Source: Bacteroides sp. M10 (lineage in GTDB: Bacteria > Bacteroidota > Bacteroidia > Bacteroidales > Bacteroidaceae). From it: a stretch of DNA of 64,000 nucleotides. The stretch's first letter is position 1. The number at the start of each line of letters is the position of its first letter. The stretch spans positions 2,128,501 through 2,192,500 of the forward strand of contig NZ_CP060488.1 in NCBI RefSeq assembly GCF_014334015.1, in the 5' to 3' direction. Below the pieces are notes generated by a model. The model was not told where the DNA came from. It did no database searches and saw only the letters and a list, made by a program, of their open reading frames with translations. The position numbers were made by a program, and so were the translations under genes. Of this stretch, positions 9,683 to 18,898 are shown piece by piece.

Positions 9683-11044
9683 TTAATTAGAGGTTTGTAG
9701 TCCTTTGTCTTTGTTTTCGGCATACCATTGGCATACCTTTTTGCTCAACTTGGCAACCAGATCAGGATGCTCGCTTGCGATATTGCTCTTTTCAAACTTA
9801 TCCTTTTCCATGTCATATAGTTGTGCATCGCTTCCGTCGCCATTCACTAATAATTTCCATTTTCCGCTACGTATAGCTAAATGAGGGCTTTTGTCATAAG
9901 GGTTTCCTGGAAAGCCAAAATGTTTGTTTCGTCCGAAGTCCCACATTAAATCAGTCTTGCGTTTAGCTTCCGATTTACCGAGAAGAACTTTTGCATAGTT
10001 CTGCCCATCACCTTTATAGCCTTTTTCAGTCTTGATTCCGGTTACTGAACACAAAGTCGGATATAAATCTACGGCACATAATACTGATTCATTATTTACC
10101 TGTCCGGCTTTAATCTTCTTAGGATATCTGACGATGAACGGCATGCGGATACCGCCTTCATAAAGACTATTTTTAGTTCCTCTCAGATAAGCGGAACGTA
10201 CAGACTTGAAGCTAGGTGCGGGACCATTGTCACTGGTGAAAATAATGATTGTGTTTTCGGCTAGGCCTAACTCATCCAGTGCTTTGATAAAACGTCCGAG
10301 CTGTTTGTCCATTTCCGCAAGTACGGGTGCAAACGCTTCCTGGGTTTCCCAGCTTTTTCTTTCCTTTTGTTTGAATTCCGGTACCCAAGGGGTGTGCATA
10401 TCATCCGGCCATAGATTCAGGAAGAAAGGCTCATCTTTATGATGCTTTACAAACTCAATACTTTTATCTACAAAGTATTCGGTACGTCTCCAGCGCTTCA
10501 CGCTGTCTTTATCCGACCATATCCATTTGGTAGCAGTGATTGCCGGTTCCGGATCCGGACTCTCGTAAGTTGATATGTATTCATCAAAACCGTAATTCTT
10601 AATAGAAGGAGCATCATGTACGTCACGTCCGCCTCCCATGTGCCATTTTCCGATGTGTCCTGTTGAGTAACCTGCATTTTGGAAAGCACGTGCCATTGAA
10701 GGCAACTTATCATCAAGGAAATTACGTTGTTCGCACCTCTTATTAGCAGCTTTATCATTCAGGAAAGTGTTGATTCCCACTTCAAGAGGAAAGAGGCCTG
10801 TTGTCAGTCCGCAGCGGGATGGAGAGCTAACCGGCGCAGAAGAGTAATATTGGTTGAATAATAGTCCGTCCTGTGCCAACTTGTCAATATTGGGAGTAGG
10901 AGCGAATTTACCTCCATAACAACCGATGTCACCGATACCCATATCATCGATATAGATAATTACTACATTGGGTTTTGTTTCAGCTTGTGTGTTAGCAATG
11001 GGGAGGAGGGCTCCCAGCCAGGGTAAATGTTTTTTTAAGTTCAT
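9683..11044 (-). CDS. Family S1 sulfatase (copy B), serine-type
   Basis: A 453-residue sulfatase with a signal peptide (about 21 residues, ending NTQAE). It has the metal motif IDDMGIGDIGCYG (D33, D34), the formylglycine motif S73-S-P-S-R-CGLTTG, the GKWHMGGGRD segment and TSDNGPAPSF near the second metal site. It is first in a two-gene sulfatase operon and has its own promoter element (11091-11140, minus), about 46 nt before the start. The terminator at 11194-11232 separates it from PUL1. The paralogue B' at 45768-47120 is almost colinear and shares much of the leader sequence just before the ATG. Substrate linkage is unknown. Confidence 0.93.
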   Translation of the reverse strand: MNLKKHLPWLGALLPIANTQAETKPNVVIIYIDDMGIGDIGCYGGKFAPTPNIDKLAQDGLLFNQYYSSAPVSSPSRCGLTTGLFPLEVGINTFLNDKAANKRCEQRNFLDDKLPSMARAFQNAGYSTGHIGKWHMGGGRDVHDAPSIKNYGFDEYISTYESPDPEPAITATKWIWSDKDSVKRWRRTEYFVDKSIEFVKHHKDEPFFLNLWPDDMHTPWVPEFKQKERKSWETQEAFAPVLAEMDKQLGRFIKALDELGLAENTIIIFTSDNGPAPSFKSVRSAYLRGTKNSLYEGGIRMPFIVRYPKKIKAGQVNNESVLCAVDLYPTLCSVTGIKTEKGYKGDGQNYAKVLLGKSEAKRKTDLMWDFGRNKHFGFPGNPYDKSPHLAIRSGKWKLLVNGDGSDAQLYDMEKDKFEKSNIASEHPDLVAKLSKKVCQWYAENKDKGLQTSN

Positions 11045-11090
11045 AATTATTTTGATTTAATTAACTTCAGTTTTTCGTGATGACTTTTCG

Positions 11091-11140
11091 CAAAAGTAGG
11101 GAAGATATTAGAGAAGAAAGGAAAAATACTAATCAATAAA
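11091..11140 (-). promoter_or_regulatory. 50-nt shared promoter/operator element, copy 1
   Basis: Read on the minus strand it begins TTTATTGATTAG, continues with TATTTTTCC and ends, exactly 50 nt from the start, with TACTTTTG. The last part matches the Bacteroides -7 consensus TAnnTTTG. No good -33 TTTG is present, and the conserved upstream block takes its place, as expected for an activator-dependent promoter. The same layout with identical total length occurs at 45658, 53402 and 53581. Confidence 0.75.
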
Positions 11141-11193
11141 GGAAAAAAAATGGTAGAATGATAGATTTCTCCTTTCTTCTGTTGATAAAATAG

Positions 11194-11232
11194 GAATAGA
11201 GAAGCTCGTAGAAACCGAATACTTCTCTATTC
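11194..11232 (-). terminator. Hairpin at the end of the PUL1 operon
   Basis: An 11-bp perfect inverted repeat (GAATAGAGAAG at 11194-11204, complement at 11222-11232) lies just beyond the last PUL1 gene. It is followed on the minus strand by a moderately T-rich stretch. A smaller stem (GATACT/AGTATC, about 11249-11272) precedes it. Together they probably end the PUL1 transcript before the sulfatase B promoter. Confidence 0.55.
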
Positions 11233-11284
11233 TTCTAATTATTCTATGATACTATCATTGGAGAAAGTATCTTAAATGGGAATT

Positions 11285-12226
11285 TTACTTTACCACGGTT
11301 TTAGTCAGTAATTGTACCCATGAGTATTTTGTGTTTTCTACCCAATTATCCGGTGACACTTCGATTGTACCTGTTTTTGCTGTTATTTTTTGTATGCAAA
11401 TCAATCCTTTCTTTCCATTGGCTGTTTTGAACAGGTAAACTTTATTTGCTTGAATAGCTAAAACCTCGGAGGTCGGATCTGCCAGACGTTCTATTGGGGT
11501 TGCATCTACTTGTGAGATTGCATTAAACTCCGCTTGTGATAAAGAGGTTTCAGCAAATAATGTGTGTTGCAAGCCGCTAATTGTCATCAAACCATACTCA
11601 CTTCTTTTAGCTGGTGAAACAAAGGCGGGTACTGCTTCACTTCCCGGAGACAAGATAACATCTCCGAGTGAGAAATCTACTTCATTTGTATATTTCATGG
11701 CATCAGCAGCCATATAGGTGCGTCCAAGAAGCCATGTTGCATAATAACAACCATAGTAGGCCGAGGCTGTCTCTACTATTTCTCCATCTTTTCCGTAATC
11801 CGGATCGGAGAATAAAACAGAAGGAGTAATCTCTACCAATAAGTTACGTTGGTACGTATGACCGTCAGCACCTAGAACAACTACTGTAATACAGGCATTT
11901 TCTTTTAAAGAAGTAAACTTGTAAGTTGTCTCATAATTAGTGGTTCCGTCTGCAAATGACTGGGCAGTTTCTTCTATCAGACTTCCTTGCATTCCGGTTT
12001 TGGAGTCTGCCTGGTAGATTTCAAAACTCATGATTTCTCCCTGAACTTTGACAGTTGCTGTGTATTCTGCAACTCCTTTCTCTAATGATACTCTATTGTT
12101 CTGATCGACACCTGTAAATTCAATCTTGACAGGTGCTTCATAATCAACTTCATATTTATCTGCACAACCGAATAATCCAAATAAACTGATTGACAGAATT
12201 AATGCAATTATACTATTTGTTTTCAT
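11285..12226 (-). CDS. Putative surface glycan-binding lipoprotein closing PUL1
   Basis: A 313-residue protein with a lipobox (LFGLFGCADKY, Cys near residue 21). The N-terminal part looks like a beta-sandwich (KIEFTGVDQNNRVSLEKGVAEYTATVKVQG); the C-terminal part is also strand-rich and ends WVQLLTKTVVK. I do not recognise a named family. It occupies the SusE/SusF or SGBP position after a SusD gene (35 nt gap), so binding glycan at the cell surface is the reasonable inference. It has no obvious relative in PUL2 or PUL3, which carry a DUF1735-type protein at this position. It is the last gene of PUL1. Confidence 0.65.
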   Translation of the reverse strand: MKTNSIIALILSISLFGLFGCADKYEVDYEAPVKIEFTGVDQNNRVSLEKGVAEYTATVKVQGEIMSFEIYQADSKTGMQGSLIEETAQSFADGTTNYETTYKFTSLKENACITVVVLGADGHTYQRNLLVEITPSVLFSDPDYGKDGEIVETASAYYGCYYATWLLGRTYMAADAMKYTNEVDFSLGDVILSPGSEAVPAFVSPAKRSEYGLMTISGLQHTLFAETSLSQAEFNAISQVDATPIERLADPTSEVLAIQANKVYLFKTANGKKGLICIQKITAKTGTIEVSPDNWVENTKYSWVQLLTKTVVK

Positions 12227-12261
12227 GACTTTATTTTTTTTGAGTAAACATTCTATTTAGA

Positions 12262-13971
12262 TTAGTATCCCGGATTCTGGTAGATATTCGGGCAGTTATT
12301 AACTTCATCCTGTGGTATTGGAGCCAAGTTCATGCGCTCGTTATAATTACGTGTATCTAAAGTTACCCGTTGATATTCACCGTTAATTTTCTTTATTCCG
12401 ACGGCCGGTAATCTCATCACATCTTTTGCTATCAGCCATCTTCTTATATCAAAGAATCGATGATCTTCAAAACAAAGTTCTACACGGCGTTCTTTGCGTA
12501 TGCGTTCCCGAAGGGTTGTCTGATTATAATCTGCGGCCAGTAAGTCTGTCGTGATACCGGCACGGCGACGTATCCTGTTAAGTTGGGCTATTGCTTTTTC
12601 TCTGGCTGTGTTCGTATCTTCAGCCTCATTCTCGGCTTCTGCATAATCGAGCAGGATTTCTGCATATCTCATCATTGGAAAGTCCATGTAAGTGGTACCA
12701 CCTTTTCGATGATCGATACGGTCATCCAGGAACTTTGTCAGGAAGTATCCGCTTCCCCATCTATATGATTTTGACAGGTCTATTGCAGCTGGCTTACCGT
12801 TGACTAAAGGCCAGGTAGCACCATCACATAGAATACTCTGTGCCAAACGAGGATCCCTGTTAGCATAAGGAGAATTTACATTGTAACCGGAGTTTGGGTT
12901 GATGATGGCTTTCGTATTTGATTCGTAACCGAGAATGGGTTGTGAGCCGTCGAGCATATCATAACAGTCTACCAACCATTGGTTTGGACAAGTCAGTAGT
13001 TCTTTATTTACATTCCAGGGGTCAAAGGCAGGCATCATTCCGTAAAGGTCATTTGCCGGTGCACGGAGAAATCCCATGATTACCTCACCATTGGCACGGG
13101 TATTGAATAATCGTGTGTAGCTCTTTTCGGGAGTGGTCGGATCTTCATATAAACGATAGAAATCTCCATTGTCAGCATATTCAATCATATCGTAGGCAGC
13201 ATCAGCCGCTTCTCTCCAAGTTACTCCGGACGCATTGTGTAAGGGACTTGCTGCATAAAGTAATGTGCGTGCCAGATAGCCTAGGGCTGCTCCCCGGGTA
13301 GCTCTTCCGTAATCTGCTGCATCGTATTTGTCGGGCAATACTCCCGGCTCTGCAAGTTCTTTGAATTCATTAGCAATCCAACGGACTGTGGTTTCTAACG
13401 ATTCACGTTTGATTTCGTCATTAAGTAACGGATCGAGTTCTTTGTCTCCGATTACTAATGCTCCGTAGAAACGAAACAGTTCGTGGTGATACAATGCACG
13501 CAGAAAGCGTACTTGGTTTTTCAGGGAAATCTTCTCTGCATCCTCCAATGGTGAACGGTCTACGTTGTTCAGGAATGTGTTTGCAGAACGGATGGCCTTA
13601 TAGTAGAATATCCATGGATGGTCACCGCCAATCAAACCTTTGGAAGCATCAATTCCCCCTTTGATAAATTTCTCGAGTTCGGGAATAACTGCCCCTCCGG
13701 CACGGGTTGTATTTCCGGCTCCATCGTCTGTTGCGTTGTCAAGCATACAAGGCGAACCACCAATGTTTGCCAAAAAACCAAAACTGCCAAGGCGGTCTCT
13801 CCCCATGCGCATACGTGCATACAAGTCGTATGCAACTTTGCGGGTCAATGTAATGTCCGAATAAACTTTCTCTGTATCCGTCAGATCCAGTTCGGTTTCT
13901 TTCATCAGGCTATCTGCACTACAACTTGCAAGCAGGACAGCCGTTACAAAGGATATAAATAGTTTTCTCAT
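12262..13971 (-). CDS. SusD-like outer-membrane glycan-binding lipoprotein (PUL1 pair 2)
   Basis: A 569-residue RagB/SusD-family protein: lipobox LLASCSADS (Cys near 17); TPR-like helices with QVRFLRALYHHELFRFYGALV; the conserved RYAEILLDYAEAENEA block; the RRRAGI and RKERRVELCFEDHRFFDIRRW signature; and a C-terminus ending NIYQNPGY. SusD proteins lid the SusC channel and capture oligosaccharide. It follows its SusC partner by 19 nt. Two different SusCD pairs in one operon suggest import of two products or two sizes of the same glycan. Confidence 0.93.
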   Translation of the reverse strand: MRKLFISFVTAVLLASCSADSLMKETELDLTDTEKVYSDITLTRKVAYDLYARMRMGRDRLGSFGFLANIGGSPCMLDNATDDGAGNTTRAGGAVIPELEKFIKGGIDASKGLIGGDHPWIFYYKAIRSANTFLNNVDRSPLEDAEKISLKNQVRFLRALYHHELFRFYGALVIGDKELDPLLNDEIKRESLETTVRWIANEFKELAEPGVLPDKYDAADYGRATRGAALGYLARTLLYAASPLHNASGVTWREAADAAYDMIEYADNGDFYRLYEDPTTPEKSYTRLFNTRANGEVIMGFLRAPANDLYGMMPAFDPWNVNKELLTCPNQWLVDCYDMLDGSQPILGYESNTKAIINPNSGYNVNSPYANRDPRLAQSILCDGATWPLVNGKPAAIDLSKSYRWGSGYFLTKFLDDRIDHRKGGTTYMDFPMMRYAEILLDYAEAENEAEDTNTAREKAIAQLNRIRRRAGITTDLLAADYNQTTLRERIRKERRVELCFEDHRFFDIRRWLIAKDVMRLPAVGIKKINGEYQRVTLDTRNYNERMNLAPIPQDEVNNCPNIYQNPGY

Positions 13972-13990
13972 AAATTATTCATTTCAAACA

Positions 13991-16900
13991 TTAGAAATTC
14001 AGGTTGATACCAAAATTTATTACTTTTTGTTGTGGATAGAATTGTCCATTACTATTGTTCGATGATTCAGGGTCTACCTTCTTTACGTTATCCCATGTAA
14101 AGAGATTGTAGGCATTCGCATATACTCTAAGTGAACGTACTCCGAATTTTTTCAATAGTTTGCGAGGTATAGTGTAACCTAACTGAATGTTTTTCAGACG
14201 TAAGTATTTGGAGTCTTTCAACCAATAGTCAGATTTATAATAATTAGGATGCGCGGCAGTGGCTGCCTTAGTGAAACGTGGGTACGTTGCTGTTGCTGCT
14301 GTTTCCGGTGTCCATCTTCCGATATGCTCTTCGTAATAATTACCCCAGAAATTATCCCATGCAATATCCTGTTGCAGATAGATGGATGAACGGGCAGCTC
14401 CCTGAAGCAATATACTAAAATCAATTCCTTTCCAGTTCAAACCGGCAGCAAGAGAGAAAGTCATTTCGGGTACCGGATTATAGCCGATAGGAGCTTGGTC
14501 GTTAGAATCGATCACTCCATCATGATTCAAGTCTTTATATTTAATATCTCCAGGTCGGCTTACTTGTCCGAATTGAACGGGAGAACTTGCTATATCTTCA
14601 TAAGAGCTAAAGAAACCGTCGGAAATATAGCCGATAAACTGTCCGATAGGATTTCCCGTTTGTGACATATAGGCATAGGGCTTTACAGATTCACTTTTCT
14701 CTACAATTTCATTGTGTGCATATCCATAAATCCCTTTTATGGAATATCCAAAATCTCCTTTTTGATCTTGATAGCCTATTTCCAGATCATATCCCTGATT
14801 TGTTACGACACCATAGTTTATGGGAGCCAATCCGTTTGAACCGGCTGCTTGAGAATATCTTTCCGGTTCACATAGGATATTACTACGACGTTCTTTAAAA
14901 AAGTCGATACTGGCAGATATTTTGTCTTTCAACCATTTGGTCTCAAGTCCTAAGTTGTATTTCCGTGCAACTTCCCATGTGATATTTTCATTGGCGCTTT
15001 TTCCTTGAATCAGACCTTTAATCGCAGGATTATGTGTCTCTCCAAAAGTGTAGCCTAGTCCTTCATCGTATCCTGAACGATAATAGTAAGAGAAACCTCC
15101 CAGCTTGTCATTACCAACTTCACCATAAGAGAAGCGTAGTTTAGTAAAACTTAAGATAGGGTTTTCTTTAAAGAAAGGTTCGTTAGTCAGTACCCATCCC
15201 ACTGATGCTGCAGGAAAGAGCTGATAACGGTGTCCTTCCGCGAAACGGTTTGAGCCGTTATAGCCTGCGTTAACTTCGAATAGATAGCGATTCTCATAAT
15301 CATAGTTAACACGTCCTACTAAAGCCTGATAGATATGAGGTACATAAGAATAGCGTCCACCGGGAGTGGAAGTGTAACTCATATTATAAAGTACCAATCC
15401 AGATATATTATGTCCGGAGAAGGATTGCTTATAACGAACTGCCGCTTCAGCATACTTCCGATGTGTAGCTGCCGTTTTATTGGTGGCTTTTGTTGGCAAC
15501 ACCATTTCAAGTCCTTGTTTATAAGTCCCGTTTACAGGATTATATTGATAGATATTGGGACGCTGCTGTATGCTTCGGTTATTGCTCCAGCCTGCATCGT
15601 AAGAGAATTTTCCGTCTATACTTAATCCTTTTAACAGTTTCCTTAGGTTATATTTAAAAGCAAAATCTGTCTCAAGTTTGTTATTGAAATTAAGAAAAAA
15701 ACCTGAATAGCATAATGTCACGAGTGGATTCTGTCTCCATATACCATCGGCGGCGGCATAAGTTCCATTCGCGTTTAAGATTGGGAATGCTTGAGGAGAA
15801 TTGCGATAGAACATGCCGAACAGGCGCAGTGCTTCCTGTCCGTCAGCATCATAGCCATAGGGGCGGTTCTGACTTCCGAAACGATAAGCAAGATTCACGG
15901 ATACCTTGAAATCTTCAGTTAGGTTGATATCGATATTCGAACGAGTGGTGAGCCTACTGTACTTATATTCCGAATTATAACCTTCTTTGTATAAGCCTTT
16001 TGCTACATCGGGTGAGGCTGCTAAAAGAGCTTGTATTGTCTCATGTTCTTTAATTTTGTCTACGTCTGTCTCAAACATACCGGTTTGAGTGAAGTATCCA
16101 ACGGAAACGAAGTAACGTACTGTTTTATTTCCGCCGGATAGGTTTACATTGTATTTCTGTTGGAGACCATTTTTCGTAAACATATCTACAAAGTCATTGT
16201 CCGGGTGTGTAAACGGGCTTTTCTGGGTACGATAGAGATAGTTGTCATATTCTGACAGGAAAAGACCGCGAGTATTACCTGTATCGGAAGGGTCAAAGCC
16301 ATCATTGATAGCCCCCTCACGCATGAATCTTGAAACGGATTCTGCATTTAGGGTTTGAGATATACGATTGAAGGAAGTGACACCGAATTCAGATGAGAAG
16401 GATATTCGAGTCTCTCCTTCACGACCTCGGCGGGTAGTTACCAATATCACACCATTTGCTCCTCGTACACCGTATACGGCAGTTGCAGAAGCGTCTTTTA
16501 ATACAGAAATGGTTTCAATATCATCAGGGTCGATTTGCGCCATAGGTCGTTCTACCCCGTCAATCAATACTAAAGGGCTAGAGTCGTTCAATGAAGCACG
16601 ACCACGAACGAACATCGTAGCCTGATCACCGCCGGGACGTCCGCTCTCTTGTCGGGTTACTAGTCCCGGGATGCGGCCACCTAAAGCGTTTGTGACACTT
16701 GATACAGGCATGCTTTTCAAATCTTCGGTCCCGACATTAGAAATAGAACCGGTCAGAGATACTTTTTTCTGTGTTCCATATCCCACCACAACAACTTCAT
16801 CTAATTGTGCAATGTCTTCTTCCAAAGTGATATTGATAAAAGGATGATTCTTTTTTATGGCAATAGATTGTTCTATAAAGCCGATCATTGAGATAAGAAG

Positions 16901-17107
16901 TGTTTGCTCTGCTTTGTTGGACAATGTAAGAGTAAATTTGCCATCCAAACCAGTCACTATTCCATTATTAGTCCCTTTCTGAAGGACAGTAGCGCCAATC
17001 ATCTCCATTCCTTGGGCATCTTTAACAATTCCGCTAACTTTGGTTTGTGCACAGACATGCCAGATGGAGCTGGTTAAGCATATGAATAATATTATTATCT
17101 TTTTCAT
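13991..17107 (-). CDS. SusC-like TonB-dependent transporter (PUL1 pair 2)
   Basis: A 1038-residue SusC/RagA transporter. It has a signal peptide (about 20 residues), an N-terminal carboxypeptidase-regulatory-like domain (about 22-97, VSGIVKDAQGMEMIGATVLQKG), a TonB-box region (DEVVVVGYGTQKK, about 103-115), a plug with VRGRASLNDSSPLVLIDGVER and TAVYGVRGANGVILVTTRRG, and a long beta-barrel ending in INFGINLNF. It imports oligosaccharide across the outer membrane using TonB energy. Pairs with the SusD 19 nt downstream. Standard length for the family. Confidence 0.94.
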   Translation of the reverse strand: MKKIIILFICLTSSIWHVCAQTKVSGIVKDAQGMEMIGATVLQKGTNNGIVTGLDGKFTLTLSNKAEQTLLISMIGFIEQSIAIKKNHPFINITLEEDIAQLDEVVVVGYGTQKKVSLTGSISNVGTEDLKSMPVSSVTNALGGRIPGLVTRQESGRPGGDQATMFVRGRASLNDSSPLVLIDGVERPMAQIDPDDIETISVLKDASATAVYGVRGANGVILVTTRRGREGETRISFSSEFGVTSFNRISQTLNAESVSRFMREGAINDGFDPSDTGNTRGLFLSEYDNYLYRTQKSPFTHPDNDFVDMFTKNGLQQKYNVNLSGGNKTVRYFVSVGYFTQTGMFETDVDKIKEHETIQALLAASPDVAKGLYKEGYNSEYKYSRLTTRSNIDINLTEDFKVSVNLAYRFGSQNRPYGYDADGQEALRLFGMFYRNSPQAFPILNANGTYAAADGIWRQNPLVTLCYSGFFLNFNNKLETDFAFKYNLRKLLKGLSIDGKFSYDAGWSNNRSIQQRPNIYQYNPVNGTYKQGLEMVLPTKATNKTAATHRKYAEAAVRYKQSFSGHNISGLVLYNMSYTSTPGGRYSYVPHIYQALVGRVNYDYENRYLFEVNAGYNGSNRFAEGHRYQLFPAASVGWVLTNEPFFKENPILSFTKLRFSYGEVGNDKLGGFSYYYRSGYDEGLGYTFGETHNPAIKGLIQGKSANENITWEVARKYNLGLETKWLKDKISASIDFFKERRSNILCEPERYSQAAGSNGLAPINYGVVTNQGYDLEIGYQDQKGDFGYSIKGIYGYAHNEIVEKSESVKPYAYMSQTGNPIGQFIGYISDGFFSSYEDIASSPVQFGQVSRPGDIKYKDLNHDGVIDSNDQAPIGYNPVPEMTFSLAAGLNWKGIDFSILLQGAARSSIYLQQDIAWDNFWGNYYEEHIGRWTPETAATATYPRFTKAATAAHPNYYKSDYWLKDSKYLRLKNIQLGYTIPRKLLKKFGVRSLRVYANAYNLFTWDNVKKVDPESSNNSNGQFYPQQKVINFGINLNF

Positions 17108-17139
17108 GTTTTCTATCTATTAAATAGTTTTGATGCCCG

Positions 17140-18894
17140 TTACCAACCTGGATTCTGTTGGATGGAAGGGCTTTCCTTGATTACTTTCAGAGGAATAGGA
17201 TGATAATACATGTAATCTTTAAAATTGCGTGCTTCATCTACTGTAATGCGTGTATAATGAAGCCCGGAAGCATTTTCTTCTACTTTCATTCCGATAATAG
17301 GTTCTCTAAGTTGATTGCCATCCATCCAACGTCGTAAATCGAAGTAACGATGTTCTTCAAAACAGAGTTCGATACGGCGTTCTTGCTTCACTTTTTCCAT
17401 AAAGTTGTTATCTGTCACCCCATTAAGAAATTTATCATTTGTTTCGAATCCGGCTCTGGTACGTATTTTTTGTACGGCTTCTATTGCTGTCAAACCATAG
17501 CCTTCTGGATCCACACTCATGCCGTAAGCGTGATGCATGGCTTCTGCGTAGGAAAGTAGGATGTCAGATAAGCGAATCATCGGGAATAAGTGGAAAACGG
17601 TACCCACATTGGCCTGTCCGAAGTTCAGTGTTTTGTCCAGGAATTTAGCTAAATAATATCCCGTATTGGTCGAACGGTTCTTCACTTGGTTGAGTCCGTC
17701 TATGGTTGTGTTATCACTAATTCGCGTATAAATGGTATTCTTTCCATAAACCGAACCGTCATATCCGATAATTGCTGCCAAACGCGGGTCTCTGTTAGTA
17801 TACATGCTTGCACCGTCAGAAGAATGGGTATAATCGCTTCCATCTTTCATGGTAAATGCATCGATCAATTGCTGTGAAGGTACTGTACCTCCTCCCTGAT
17901 CTTTTGAGATTGTAGGGGGATAATGTCTGTTTTCCAGAGCATTGTCCTTAGCAGCCGTATAGAATAGGATATATTCCGGATTAGGATTGGCATTGATAAA
18001 GATCTTGTCGTACGTTTTAGCAGCAGTAAGAGCTATCAGACTATATTTTTTACTTCCATTCGGAGATATTGTTCCGTCTGCATTTAGATTGATTACATCT
18101 GCACAAGCTTTGGCTGCAAGTTTCCAACGTTCCGTCACATCCGAGCCGTCAGTATAGCCTAGTAGTGGATCGTTATTATCTGTTCTGTTGTAGAGTGGGC
18201 TTGCGGCATAGAGTAATGTCTTGGCTTTAATAGCAAGTGCCATTCCTTTAGTCATACGGCCATAAGAACCATTCCCACCTTCCGGATCAACTTTTAATAC
18301 AGCGGCAGCACTCTCACATAACTGTACGATGTGATTGACGCAGTCTTTGAAAGAGTCTCTTGCCTTTGTCTGCAGTTCAGGATCGTCGACTTCGTAAATA
18401 CGATCGACAATAGGAAAGCCTCCGTAGTGTCTTAACAGGTTAAACTCAAATAAGGCTTGTAAACATTCAGTTTCCGCACAATAGGTATCTTTAAATGCCT
18501 GGATGTCTTCTTCTGTCTTATTTTGTAACACCAAGTCAGCCTCACGCAAATATTTGCGGGCAAAAATGGCCTGTTGAATTCCATTGTATGACTTATTCCA
18601 ACATTCTTCAATCGGATTTGAAGAAGTGACATACCCACGAGACAACTTATGAATATCCGAGTCTATGATTGTACTTATTCCATCATTGGTGGCTGCATCT
18701 AAAAAGGCATTTCCTACGTGGTTGAAGCCTTCGGGAATATATGCATACACCTGATTAATCGGTTTCAGATAGTTCTGTTCATTCGTAAAAATATCATCAG
18801 GTTGTGCCCAGTCATAGGGCATGTCATCCAGATAATCACAACCGAAAAATGTTAGTGTTGCGCTTATTGCCAAATAAATTATCGATTTTTTCAT
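17140..18894 (-). CDS. SusD-like outer-membrane glycan-binding lipoprotein (PUL1 pair 1)
   Basis: A 584-residue SusD-family lipoprotein: signal MKKSIIYLAISATLTFFGC with Cys at 19; helices including ALFEFNLLRHYGGFPIVDRIY; IRLSDILLSYAEAMHHAYG; the VKQERRIELCFEEHRYFDLRRWMDG signature; and the typical C-terminus IQQNPGW. It starts only 4 nt after the upstream SusC gene, so the two are translationally linked. Its partner SusC-1 lacks the usual N-terminal domain, so this pair is of a different type from pair 2. Confidence 0.93.
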   Translation of the reverse strand: MKKSIIYLAISATLTFFGCDYLDDMPYDWAQPDDIFTNEQNYLKPINQVYAYIPEGFNHVGNAFLDAATNDGISTIIDSDIHKLSRGYVTSSNPIEECWNKSYNGIQQAIFARKYLREADLVLQNKTEEDIQAFKDTYCAETECLQALFEFNLLRHYGGFPIVDRIYEVDDPELQTKARDSFKDCVNHIVQLCESAAAVLKVDPEGGNGSYGRMTKGMALAIKAKTLLYAASPLYNRTDNNDPLLGYTDGSDVTERWKLAAKACADVINLNADGTISPNGSKKYSLIALTAAKTYDKIFINANPNPEYILFYTAAKDNALENRHYPPTISKDQGGGTVPSQQLIDAFTMKDGSDYTHSSDGASMYTNRDPRLAAIIGYDGSVYGKNTIYTRISDNTTIDGLNQVKNRSTNTGYYLAKFLDKTLNFGQANVGTVFHLFPMIRLSDILLSYAEAMHHAYGMSVDPEGYGLTAIEAVQKIRTRAGFETNDKFLNGVTDNNFMEKVKQERRIELCFEEHRYFDLRRWMDGNQLREPIIGMKVEENASGLHYTRITVDEARNFKDYMYYHPIPLKVIKESPSIQQNPGW

Positions 18895-18898
18895 GCTA

